The translations under genes were made by a program, and so were the position numbers. 34,096 bases of DNA from Pseudomonadota bacterium (GTDB lineage Bacteria > Desulfobacterota > Syntrophia > Syntrophales > UBA5619). Where the stretch lies: the NCBI GenBank assembly GCA_018827585.1, contig JAHJXP010000014.1, positions 1 to 34,096 on the forward strand. Direction: 5' to 3'. The notes under the pieces were generated by a model that ran no database searches, was not told the DNA's origin, and saw only the letters and a list, made by a program, of their open reading frames with translations. This document shows positions 23,862-31,906 of this stretch, in pieces. Positions within the stretch are counted from its first letter, which is position 1. Every line of letters starts with the position of its first letter.

Positions 23862-26800
23862 ATGACAGAGACGCGCAAATACTTCCTCTTTGAGGTGAGC
23901 TGGGAGGTCTGCAATAAGGTCGGCGGGATCTACACCGTGATCGTCAGCAAGCTCCCCGAGGCCACGAAGATTTACGGCGAAAACTATTTTCTCCTCGGTC
24001 CGGACCTCAAGACCAACCTCGACTTCGAAGAGACGGAGGAGGAGTGCTGGGACCGGATCCGGGAAGGGATTGCGATCAAGGAGATCCCCTGCCGCTTCGG
24101 CCGCTGGAAGGTCCCCGGCGAACCCAAGGCCATCCTCATCAACTTCGGCCAGAAGTACGACAGGGATCAGCTCCTCTTTCGGATCTGGGAGGACTATGGC
24201 GTCGATTCCATCGCCGGGGAATGGGACTATGTGGAACCGGTCATGTTCAGCTACGCGGCAAGCGAGGTGATCGAGACGATCCACAACATCCTCTTGCGGC
24301 CGAAGGGAGTACAGGCCGTCGCCCAGTTCCACGAATGGATGACAGGGGCGGGGCTCCTGGGCCTCAAGAAACGGGTCCCCGAGATCGGCACCGTCTTCAC
24401 GACGCATGCGACGATGCTGGGGAGGGCCCTCGCCGGCGCCGGCGTCGACATCTACACGACCATGGACAGCATCTCGCCCCAGAGGGAGGCGAGCGCCCAC
24501 CACATCACGGCCAAATGCTCGCTGGAGACGGTCTCGGCCCGCGAGGCGGACTGCTTCACCACGGTGAGCGAGATCACCGCCTCCGAGGCGATGAACTTTC
24601 TCGGCCGGGCGCCCGACCTGATCACTCCGAACGGCCTCGACATGGACAGCATCCCCGACCTGGCGGCGGACCGCGCCCCCGCCCTGGAGTCCAGGAAAAG
24701 GCTCCTTGCCGCCGCTGCCCGGTTCGTCGGCAGGGATTTCCCGGACAACACGCGGATCATGGTTATCTCGGGACGCTATGAATTCGCCAACAAGGGTATC
24801 GACCTGTTCCTGTCGGCCCTCGCCCGTCTGAACGGGGAGTTGGGGCCGGACCAGACCATCCTCGCCTACATCTTTGTCCTGAGCGGCTACACGGACCTGA
24901 TCCCCTCCCTGAAAAGCGACGCGGCCAGACCCGACCCGGCGAACCCGCCCATCGCCACCCACCGCCTGCACAACGAGGCGTTCGACCCCATCCTGCAGAC
25001 CTGCGACCGGTTGGGACTCAAGAACCTCCCCCGGAACCGGGTCCAGGTCGTCTACGTTCCTGCGTACCTCAACCGCCACGACGGCTTGATCAACATGACC
25101 TACTACGAGGCCCTCTCGGGATGCGACCTCGGAATCTTCCCCTCCTACTACGAACCCTGGGGCTACACCCCCCTGGAAAGCGCGGCCTACGCCGTGCCGA
25201 CGATCACGACTGATCAGGCAGGCTTCGGTCTTTGGGCGCGGCATACGGTGGGTGAAAACAATGGGATTATTCTCCTCAAGAGGATAGGACAGGAGTGGTC
25301 CGCGGTCGCGGACAATCTCCATACGGTCTTTCAGGACTTCCTCGGTAAAAAGGAGGAGGATCTGCAGAGCATGCGTGCGGCGGCCCGCGCAACCGCATCC
25401 CGGGCGAATTGGAAAGATTTCTTTCAGAACTACCTGAAGGCCTACGGTCAGGCCCTTGCGGCCGCCGAGGCGCGGGCGGAGAAACTCACCGCCGAGGATC
25501 TCCGGGCCGAGCTGAAATACACCTTCGCCGGAACGGTCTCCGTTTCGCCCCACTTTCGAACATTCACGGCGGTGGCCAACCTTCCGGAGAAGATCTCCCG
25601 CCTCCGGGAGCTGGCCTACAACCTCTGGTGGACCTGGAATCCAGGCGCCCGCATCCTCTTCTCCTCCCTCGACCCCAACGTCTGGGAGATAATGGGAAAC
25701 AATCCCGTCCGGATGCTGGAGAACGTCTCTCCCGAACGGCTGCAGGAAGCCTCGGAAAACACCGGTTACATGAACATCTACGCTCAGATCCTGCAGCAGT
25801 TCGACAACTACATGGGAGACCGGACCCCCGCCCCCCAGGTGGGGGAACCAGACGGCCTGAAATGGTCCTCGCCGGTTGCCTACTTCTCGGCGGAGTTCGG
25901 CCTTCACGAGTGCATGCCGATCTACTCGGGAGGATTGGGAACGCTTGCCGGAGACCACCTGAAAACGGCGAGCGACATGAACATCCCCCTGGTCGGGATC
26001 GGCCTCCTGTACAAGAACGGCTTTTTCAAACAGGTGATCGACAAGAACGGCGCCCAGACGGAGGAATTTCCAGAGAACGATTTCTCCAGCATGCCCGTGC
26101 AGATCGTCCAGGACGACCGGGGGGACGCCGTCCAGATCTCCCTCGACCTGCCCGGGCGGACGCTCTTCGCCAACATCTGGGAGGTCAAGGTGGGACGCGT
26201 CTCGCTTTACCTGATGGATACAGACACCCCGCGGAACACCCCGCAGGACCAGAGGATCACGGAACGCCTCTACTGCTCGGAACTGCGGACACGGATCGAG
26301 CAGGAGATCCTTCTGGGAATGGGGGGGGTCAGGGTCCTCAAGAAGCTGGGGATCCGCCCGCGCGTCTATCACATCAACGAAGGGCACTCCGCCTTCCTTC
26401 TGTTCGAGCGGATCGCCTCCCTGATGACCGAGGAAAAACTCTCCTTCGACGAGGCCAGCGAACTCGTGCGGGGGGGGACGGTCTTCACCACCCACACGCC
26501 GGTGGAGGCGGGGAACGAACGGTTCAGCAAAGAGCTCATCGAGCACTATTTCGCGAGCTTCGTCAAGAGAACCGGGATCTCCTGGTCGCAGTTCTGGGAA
26601 CTGGGGAAAAAGGAGAGCGGCGAGGGGAAGCCCTTCTTCATGACGATCCTGGCCCTCAAGATGGCCCACAAGAGCAACGCCGTGAGCCGTCTCCACGGAC
26701 AGGTTTCCCGGCGGATGTGGCGGGAGGTCTGGAAGGGATTCGACGAAGCGGACATCCCCATCGGCCAGATCACGAACGGCGCCCATGTGCTCTCCTACAT

Positions 26801-28118
26801 CGCCCCGCGGATGAAGACGCTTTTTGACACCTATCTCGGCATGGGCTGGGAGAAGGACAAAACCGATCAGGAACGGTGGGCCCGCGTCCAGGACATCCCC
26901 GATACCGTGCTGTGGCGGACGAGGTACGAGCTCCGGCAGGGATTGATCGATTTCCTCAGGGAGTATCTCTCGCAGAATTGGATGAAGTACGGCTACACGA
27001 AGACCTGGCAGGAAGAGCTTTTTTCCAAACTCAATCCGGCCGCCCTGATGATCGGATTCTCCCGGCGCTTTGCCCCCTATAAGCGGGCCGACCTGATCCT
27101 TTCCGACCTCGATCGCCTGGACCGGATCGTCAACCATCCGACGCGGCCCGTCCATATCGTCTTTGCCGGCAAGGCCCACCCGAACGACACCATCGGGAAG
27201 GACCTGATCAAAAAAGTGATCGGCGTCTGCAAGGACGACCGGTTCCGGGGAAAGATCTTCTTCGTCGAGGGGTACGACATCCGGATCGCCCGCCACCTCC
27301 TCCAAGGGGTCGACGTCTGGTTGAACACCCCCCGCCGCCCCCTGGAGGCGAGCGGCACCAGCGGCGAGAAGGTGGTGGCCAACGGCGTCCTCAACCTCAG
27401 CATCTCCGACGGGTGGTGGGCGGAAGGGTTCGACGGGACGAACGGCTGGACCATCGGCCCCGTCGTCAAGGGGTACAACAAGGAGCCTGAAAACGCCGAC
27501 GAGGAGGACAGTCAATCCCTCTACGCGACGATCGAAAACAGTGTGATTCCCCTCTTCTACGACCGCGAGATGTCGGGCCTCCCGGAAAAATGGATCGCCA
27601 TGATCAAACGGTCGATGCAGACCCTGGTTCCCCGTTTCAACACCCAGCGGATGCTCCTGGAATACTACCGCGATCTCTATCTTCCCACGGCGAGGCGGGA
27701 GCACGAGCTTTACGGGGACTCCTACCGGATGGCCCGGGAACTGGCCGACTGGAAGCGGAAGCTGCCGATGCGTTTCTCTTCGCTGCGACTCATTGACGTC
27801 TGTGTCGAGGGAATCCGGGGCGACACGATCATCGTGGAGAAACCGCTCGACGTCAGCGTCCGGATCGACCCTGGGAAATTCTCGCCGGAGGAGCTCCTCG
27901 TGGAACTGGTCGTCGGGAAGAAGGACGGGAGCGGTTTCGCGGGGCAGCCGGAGTGCCTCCCACTTGCGATTGCCGACCGGGCGGAAAACGGAATCGTGAC
28001 CTTTTCCGTCTCCTACACGGTCCGGCAGAACGGCGCCTACGCCTACGGGATCCGGGTCCTCCCCTACCACCCGCACCTCGCCGCGAAACAGGATACGGGG
28101 CTGGTCTACTGGGGGTAG
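23862..28118 (+). CDS. Fusion: GT3 glycogen synthase + GT35 alpha-glucan phosphorylase
   Basis: A 1418-residue protein. Residues ~1-530 are a eukaryote-type GT3 glycogen synthase: LFEVSWEVCNKVGGIYTVI, AQFHEWMTG, VISGRYEFANKGIDLFL and FPSYYEPWGYTPLE. The latter's E431 and E439 have the spacing of human GYS E510/E518. GT3 enzymes use UDP-glucose. After a linker, residues ~572 onward are a short-form glucan phosphorylase. It starts with the DUF3417 region (LPEKISRLRELAYNLWWTWN), then YFSAEFGLHECMPIYSGGLG, TTHTPVEAGNERF, PLEASGTSGEKVVANGVLNL with the PLP lysine K1170, and a ~100-residue beta-rich C-terminus. Both active sites look intact, so one chain could elongate and phosphorolyse glucan. The frame has no interruption. 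An AGGAG site precedes ATG and GH57 is 4 bp upstream. Confidence 0.95.
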   Translation: MTETRKYFLFEVSWEVCNKVGGIYTVIVSKLPEATKIYGENYFLLGPDLKTNLDFEETEEECWDRIREGIAIKEIPCRFGRWKVPGEPKAILINFGQKYDRDQLLFRIWEDYGVDSIAGEWDYVEPVMFSYAASEVIETIHNILLRPKGVQAVAQFHEWMTGAGLLGLKKRVPEIGTVFTTHATMLGRALAGAGVDIYTTMDSISPQREASAHHITAKCSLETVSAREADCFTTVSEITASEAMNFLGRAPDLITPNGLDMDSIPDLAADRAPALESRKRLLAAAARFVGRDFPDNTRIMVISGRYEFANKGIDLFLSALARLNGELGPDQTILAYIFVLSGYTDLIPSLKSDAARPDPANPPIATHRLHNEAFDPILQTCDRLGLKNLPRNRVQVVYVPAYLNRHDGLINMTYYEALSGCDLGIFPSYYEPWGYTPLESAAYAVPTITTDQAGFGLWARHTVGENNGIILLKRIGQEWSAVADNLHTVFQDFLGKKEEDLQSMRAAARATASRANWKDFFQNYLKAYGQALAAAEARAEKLTAEDLRAELKYTFAGTVSVSPHFRTFTAVANLPEKISRLRELAYNLWWTWNPGARILFSSLDPNVWEIMGNNPVRMLENVSPERLQEASENTGYMNIYAQILQQFDNYMGDRTPAPQVGEPDGLKWSSPVAYFSAEFGLHECMPIYSGGLGTLAGDHLKTASDMNIPLVGIGLLYKNGFFKQVIDKNGAQTEEFPENDFSSMPVQIVQDDRGDAVQISLDLPGRTLFANIWEVKVGRVSLYLMDTDTPRNTPQDQRITERLYCSELRTRIEQEILLGMGGVRVLKKLGIRPRVYHINEGHSAFLLFERIASLMTEEKLSFDEASELVRGGTVFTTHTPVEAGNERFSKELIEHYFASFVKRTGISWSQFWELGKKESGEGKPFFMTILALKMAHKSNAVSRLHGQVSRRMWREVWKGFDEADIPIGQITNGAHVLSYIAPRMKTLFDTYLGMGWEKDKTDQERWARVQDIPDTVLWRTRYELRQGLIDFLREYLSQNWMKYGYTKTWQEELFSKLNPAALMIGFSRRFAPYKRADLILSDLDRLDRIVNHPTRPVHIVFAGKAHPNDTIGKDLIKKVIGVCKDDRFRGKIFFVEGYDIRIARHLLQGVDVWLNTPRRPLEASGTSGEKVVANGVLNLSISDGWWAEGFDGTNGWTIGPVVKGYNKEPENADEEDSQSLYATIENSVIPLFYDREMSGLPEKWIAMIKRSMQTLVPRFNTQRMLLEYYRDLYLPTARREHELYGDSYRMARELADWKRKLPMRFSSLRLIDVCVEGIRGDTIIVEKPLDVSVRIDPGKFSPEELLVELVVGKKDGSGFAGQPECLPLAIADRAENGIVTFSVSYTVRQNGAYAYGIRVLPYHPHLAAKQDTGLVYWG

Positions 28119-28218
28119 GCGTCGGGCTGTGTGCAACCCAAAGTAGTTTGCCAGACAACCGGAGAGGAAACCTAAGACCGGCCGCTCGGCGGTTTTGCCG
28201 TCCGCGTCGGCGACTGCC

Positions 28219-28265
28219 GCGCATCAAAGATCGCCCTTGATTGATGCGCCATAGAAAGGTATAAT
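28219..28265 (+). promoter_or_regulatory. Strong sigma-70 promoter with overlapping operator-like inverted repeat
   Basis: TTGATT (28237-28242) and a consensus TATAAT (28260-28265) are exactly 17 bases apart. The perfect inverted repeat GCGCATCAA/TTGATGCGC (28219-28227, 28241-28249) covers the -35 box, as an operator would. It is 57 bp before the 68-residue gene, and autoregulation is likely. Confidence 0.75.
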
Positions 28266-28321
28266 TACTTTAAAATCATCACGGTAATGGTTATGTCGTG
28301 ACAAAACGGAGATGAACGATT

Positions 28322-28528
28322 ATGGATCAACTTCCTCGACTCGACAAGAATGCGATCACGGTTACGGCATTGAACGATATTGAAGAAGAAAAAAAATTCT
28401 GGCTGTCAAAAAATCCCCTTGAGCGACTGGAAGCCGTCGAGCTCAACAGAAGACTGGTCTATGGAAAAGATCGAACTACATCAAGACTTCAAAGAGTTCT
28501 TGAGACTTCTCAACTCGCATCAGGTTGA
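28322..28528 (+). CDS. Small protein paired with nucleotidyltransferase (antitoxin-like)
   Basis: A 68-residue protein. The run WLSKNPLERLEAVELNRRLV, then YGKDRTTSRLQRVLE, matches the small family often encoded just before DUF6036/AbiEii-like nucleotidyltransferases. No helix-turn-helix is obvious. A GGAG site lies 10 bases upstream of the ATG. Its 3' end overlaps the next gene by 68 bp in another frame, and the strong promoter with an overlapping inverted repeat lies just upstream. Function is unproven: it may be an antitoxin or partner subunit. Lower GC than neighbours suggests acquisition. Confidence 0.75.
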   Translation: MDQLPRLDKNAITVTALNDIEEEKKFWLSKNPLERLEAVELNRRLVYGKDRTTSRLQRVLETSQLASG

Positions 28529-28910
28529 ATATCTGCTGGTTGGGGGCTATGCCGTAGGGCATCATGGTTATCCGCGGGCGACGGGGGATATGGACGTCTG
28601 GATTGCAGTCAACGAGTCCAACGCGGAAAAGATGGTCTCGGTCCTGAGTGATTTCGGCATGCCCAAAAAAGCCCTCTCCAAAAAACTCTTTCTTGAAAAA
28701 GACAAAATCATTCGCATGGGCGTTCCTCCCGTTCGCATCGAAATTATCACCGGCGCGTCGGGGGTTGATTTTGCCGAATGTTACTCTCGACGGGAATCGA
28801 TAGACATTGACGGCGTCACCGTAAATATCATTTCTCTTAACGATCTCCGAACGAACAAGAAAGCGACGGGACGCCACAAAGATCTTGAGGATCTGGAGCA
28901 TCTGCCCTGA
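28461..28910 (+). CDS. Nucleotidyltransferase (DUF6036/AbiEii-like)
   Basis: From ATG 28461, 149 residues. The motif LLVGGYAVGHHGYPRATGD followed by MDVWI is the GG...DxD signature of the polymerase-beta nucleotidyltransferase fold; a third acidic residue is likely in VRIEIITG. Such proteins transfer nucleotides to RNA or protein and act as toxins in some two-gene systems (for example AbiEii). A longer frame from 28380 is possible, but residues before METs EKIELHQDF are low-complexity and overlap the upstream gene. It is translated from within the 3' end of the small gene, which suggests coupling. A bidirectional terminator lies 54 bp downstream. Confidence 0.85.
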   Translation: MEKIELHQDFKEFLRLLNSHQVEYLLVGGYAVGHHGYPRATGDMDVWIAVNESNAEKMVSVLSDFGMPKKALSKKLFLEKDKIIRMGVPPVRIEIITGASGVDFAECYSRRESIDIDGVTVNIISLNDLRTNKKATGRHKDLEDLEHLP

Positions 28911-28963
28911 CGCGTCAATCTGGGGGCCGCATGATTGGACTGATCCCCACCGGAAAGGTATAG

Positions 28964-29001
28964 AAAAACAGGGACGGCCGCCGGGCCTGTCCCTGTTTTT
29001 T
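28964..29001. terminator. Bidirectional Rho-independent terminator
   Basis: AAAAACAGGGAC (28964-28975) pairs with GTCCCTGTTTTT (28989-29000), with further GGC/GCC pairing inside. A run of T follows on the plus strand and a run of A precedes it, so it can stop transcription from both sides. It ends the nucleotidyltransferase cassette. Confidence 0.88.
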
Positions 29002-29070
29002 ATGTTTTCAACGACCGAAAAACCATGTATGGATCGCAGCGGCAATCGAAACAAGGAACTCATTGAAGCT

Positions 29071-29158
29071 CTCCGCAGCAAACTGCGGAGAATCTTCAAT
29101 CCTTGAAAGGAACAAACCATTTCGCTTTCGCTCGCTTACCCCGCGGCAAGCTGCGGGG
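29071..29158. repeat. Pair of related palindromic repeats
   Basis: CTCCGCAG/CTGCGGAG (29071-29078, 29083-29090) around CAAA, and CCCCGC/GCGGGG (29139-29144, 29153-29158). Both share the pattern CCGCAGCAA.CTGCGG and resemble a dispersed repeat of deltaproteobacterial genomes. They lie in the leader of the GlcD-like operon. Confidence 0.6.
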
Positions 29159-29217
29159 AATTGGCTCGCTGACGGATTCAAAGGTCTCGTTCGGCGAGAT
29201 TCCCATAGGAGGCAAGG

Positions 29218-30606
29218 ATGATCACAGACGAGGTCAGGAAAAAGATCCGCGCGATCGTCGGGCCGCAAAACGCCCTCGAGTCCGACCTGGAGCGTTTCAG
29301 CTATTCCTACGACTCCTCCTTCGTGCCCCTGCTGCCGGCAAACAAGCCGGAGATCGTCGTCCGGCCTCTGACCGTGGAAGAGGTCTCTCAGCTGATGGCT
29401 GTCGCCTACCAGCACGAGATCCCCGTCACGCCGAGGGGCGCCGCAAGCGGCCGGACCGGCGGAAGCGTGCCCCTGCAGGGCGGCATCTCGCTTTGCCTCG
29501 ACCGGATGACCAGAATAGTCGAGTTGGACGAGAAAAACATGACGGTCACGGCCGAGGCGGGGGTGCGCACGATCGATCTCTACAACCACTGCGCCACCCG
29601 CGGGCTCTTCTACCCGCCCGACCCGGCGAGCTGGAAGTTCTCCACCATCGGCGGCAACGTGGCGGAAAACGCGGGGGGGATGCGGGCCGTCAAGTACGGC
29701 GTGACCTCCGACTACGTGATGGGACTCGAGGTGGTCCTGGCCGACGGGACGGTGCTTGAGACAGGCGGAAAGGCCGTCAAGAACGTCACCGGCTACGACC
29801 TCAAGCGGCTCTTCACCGGTTCCGAGGGGACCCTCGGCGTCATCACCCGGGCGCTGCTGCGGCTCATCCCCATGCCGAAGCGGCGCGGCACCCTGCGGAT
29901 CGCGTTCGGTTCCCTCGACGACGGCTGCGCGACAGTCCACCGGATGCTGCAGGCGGGCATCGTGCCGGCGGCCGCCGAGATCATGGACCGCGTTTCCATC
30001 GAAGCCGTAGCCAGATACAGCAGAATGGAGATCGACCCGGCCGTCGAGGCCTGCCTCATCGTCGAGATCGACGGCGAAGACGAAGCCGCGCTTGAAACGC
30101 AGACGAAAAGGATCGAGGCCGTGGCGAAGGAATGCGGCTCGCGTGAATTCCTGGCCGCCCGGTCGGAAAAGGAGTCCGACGAGCTGTGGGCCGTCCGGAG
30201 GGGCCTGAGTTCCGCGGTGGCCGCCCTCGCGCCCAACCGGCTCGGCGAAGACATCTCGGTGCCGCGCGACGCCTTTCCCGAGGTGGTGCGCCGGATCCGG
30301 GCCATCTCCGAGAAATACCGGCTTCCCATAGCGGTTTACGGCCACGCCGGCGACGGGAACCTCCACCCGTCGGTCCTCTGCGACCTCGCGAATCCCGAGG
30401 AGGCGAAGCGTGTTCACCAGGCGGTCGACGAGATCTTCGCGGCGGCCCTTGCCGTCGGCGGGACTCTCTCCGGCGAACACGGCATCGGCATCACGAAGCG
30501 GCCCTACATCGCCCAGGCCCTGGGTGAAGCCGGCCTGAGGACCCTGAAGGCCGTAAAAAAGGCGCTCGACCCGAAGGGGATATTGAACCCCGGCAAGATC
30601 TGGTGA
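29218..30606 (+). CDS. glcD: FAD-dependent 2-hydroxyacid dehydrogenase, GlcD type
   Basis: A 462-residue flavoprotein oxidising glycolate, D-lactate or a similar 2-hydroxyacid to the 2-keto acid. The N-terminal FAD-binding (PCMH) domain has IPVTPRGAASGRTGGSVPL, FSTIGGNVAENAGGMRAVKY and the VKNVTGYDLKRLFTGSEGTL stretch. The C-terminal FAD-oxidase domain has YGHAGDGNLHPSVLCD and LSGEHGIGITKR, the substrate and metal-binding histidine region. Length is typical. No signal peptide is seen, so it is cytoplasmic or at the inner face of the membrane. The Fe-S gene follows at once, a classic GlcDF-like pair; electrons would pass to that subunit and on to quinone or an ETF. AGGAGG lies before ATG. Substrate remains open between glycolate and D-lactate. 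Confidence 0.93.
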   Translation: MITDEVRKKIRAIVGPQNALESDLERFSYSYDSSFVPLLPANKPEIVVRPLTVEEVSQLMAVAYQHEIPVTPRGAASGRTGGSVPLQGGISLCLDRMTRIVELDEKNMTVTAEAGVRTIDLYNHCATRGLFYPPDPASWKFSTIGGNVAENAGGMRAVKYGVTSDYVMGLEVVLADGTVLETGGKAVKNVTGYDLKRLFTGSEGTLGVITRALLRLIPMPKRRGTLRIAFGSLDDGCATVHRMLQAGIVPAAAEIMDRVSIEAVARYSRMEIDPAVEACLIVEIDGEDEAALETQTKRIEAVAKECGSREFLAARSEKESDELWAVRRGLSSAVAALAPNRLGEDISVPRDAFPEVVRRIRAISEKYRLPIAVYGHAGDGNLHPSVLCDLANPEEAKRVHQAVDEIFAAALAVGGTLSGEHGIGITKRPYIAQALGEAGLRTLKAVKKALDPKGILNPGKIW

Positions 30607-30679
30607 GATGGCCGCGCGCCTTGCCTCTGGGCTTTTTACGAAGCCTTCCAAACTGAAGAATGGAGAGAAAGCGAGATTG

Positions 30680-31906
30680 ATGGACAAGGCCACGGACAAC
30701 ACATTGCTGCAGGAGGCGAAAAATAAGGTCGGCCAGTGCGACCGCTGCGGCGCCTGCCTGCCGGTGTGCCCGCTCTTCGGAGTTAGGGACGTCGAGCTGT
30801 CGAGCGCGCGGGGTAAAAACGCGATCGCCCTCGCCCTCGCCGAGGGAGGCATCGAGCCGGCGTTGGACACACTCGCCGCGGTCAACTTCTGCCTGCTGTG
30901 CCGGGCCTGCGTCGAGAACTGCCCGAGCAAGGTCAAGACCGATGAGGCGATGATCGACCTGCGCCAGTTTCTCGTCGAGAGGACCGGCGCGACGAACGCC
31001 AAATACCGGGCCGCGGGCGGCCTTCTCGGAAACCTGCCCCTGGTGAAACTGGCGGCGGGGACGCTGGCGCTTTTGCGCAAATTGGGCCTCAACAGTGTCT
31101 TTCCCCACGGCTTGGCGCCGGATGAGTACACCCGGGCGCATTTCCTCGCCGCATTCGCCGGACCGGCCGCCCTCGGACGGAAGGCGCCGCCTTCCGAAGT
31201 CGAGATCACGTCAAAGACGAAAGTGGCGTATTTCTACGGCTGCGGCATGCGGATGATGTTTCCCGGGGCCGCTTCCGAGACGCTCGCCATTTTGCAGACC
31301 ACGACCCGCGTCCTGCGTCCTGACAACGTCTGCTGCGGGCTGCCGCACCTTGCCCACGGCCTGCGCGGCGACTTCCTGGCGCTCGCCAGAAAGAACATCC
31401 GGCTCTATGAGGAGGCCGATCTTATCGTCAGCGACTGCGCAAGCTGCAGCGGGACGCTCAAACACATCGCCTCCTTCTTCGCCGGCGACCCCAAGTGGGA
31501 GGACCGGGCGGAGGCCTTCAGCCGGAAGGCGATGGACCTGACGGAGTACCTCGTGAAGGCGGGCTACACGCCCAGACAGAAGACGGAAGCCGTCTTCACC
31601 TATCACGATCCCTGTCATCTCGCGCGGGGCCAGGGGATCAAAACCCAGCCGCGCGACCTCCTTAAGGCGGCCGGGGAATTCGTCGAGATGGAGGAGGCCG
31701 ACGCGTGCTGCGGCGGGGCGGGGTCCTTCCACGTGGATTATCCGGAGATTTCGGCGAAGATACTCGAAAAGAAGCGCGGAAACATCGAGAAAACCGGCGC
31801 GGCCGTCGTCGTCACCGGCTGTCCCGGCTGCCTGATCCAACTGACCAAGGCGGCCGAGGCCGGCGGCGGCAGATTCAGGGCCATGCACATCAGCCAGGTC
31901 ATATGA
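30680..31906 (+). CDS. glcF: Fe-S oxidoreductase subunit, GlcF/CCG type
   Basis: From ATG 30680, 408 residues. The N-terminus carries two [4Fe-4S] ferredoxin motifs, CDRCGACLPVCP and CLLCRACVENCP, and the C-terminal half holds two CCG (DUF224) cysteine domains: YGCGM with NVCCGLPHLAHG, and HDPCHLARG with ADACCGGAGSF. It is the electron-transfer partner of GlcD-type dehydrogenases, linking to the quinone pool. An earlier in-frame ATG at 30608 lies 2 bp after the previous stop and would add 24 residues; the later start has GGAGAG upstream and fits family N-termini better. Its stop overlaps the MFS gene (ATGA). Two [4Fe-4S] clusters plus CCG sites are all intact. Confidence 0.92.
   Translation: MDKATDNTLLQEAKNKVGQCDRCGACLPVCPLFGVRDVELSSARGKNAIALALAEGGIEPALDTLAAVNFCLLCRACVENCPSKVKTDEAMIDLRQFLVERTGATNAKYRAAGGLLGNLPLVKLAAGTLALLRKLGLNSVFPHGLAPDEYTRAHFLAAFAGPAALGRKAPPSEVEITSKTKVAYFYGCGMRMMFPGAASETLAILQTTTRVLRPDNVCCGLPHLAHGLRGDFLALARKNIRLYEEADLIVSDCASCSGTLKHIASFFAGDPKWEDRAEAFSRKAMDLTEYLVKAGYTPRQKTEAVFTYHDPCHLARGQGIKTQPRDLLKAAGEFVEMEEADACCGGAGSFHVDYPEISAKILEKKRGNIEKTGAAVVVTGCPGCLIQLTKAAEAGGGRFRAMHISQVI

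Larger units (their letters stand above)
28911..29217. other. Intergenic region with terminator and palindromic repeats
   Basis: This 307-bp stretch carries a strong terminator hairpin (28964-29001), two related palindromic repeats (29071-29090, 29139-29158) and the ribosome site of the GlcD-like gene. A 73-codon frame at 28885-29106 runs through the hairpin and is not credible. No clear promoter for the next operon was found. Confidence 0.7.

Noticed and set aside
23838..28136. 1432-codon frame on the minus strand opposite the synthase-phosphorylase gene
   Set aside because: Same reason: antisense shadow of a clear two-domain enzyme, with no family motif of its own.
28885..29106. 73-codon frame after the nucleotidyltransferase
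   Set aside because: It runs through the terminator hairpin and a palindromic repeat and has no homology that I recognise.
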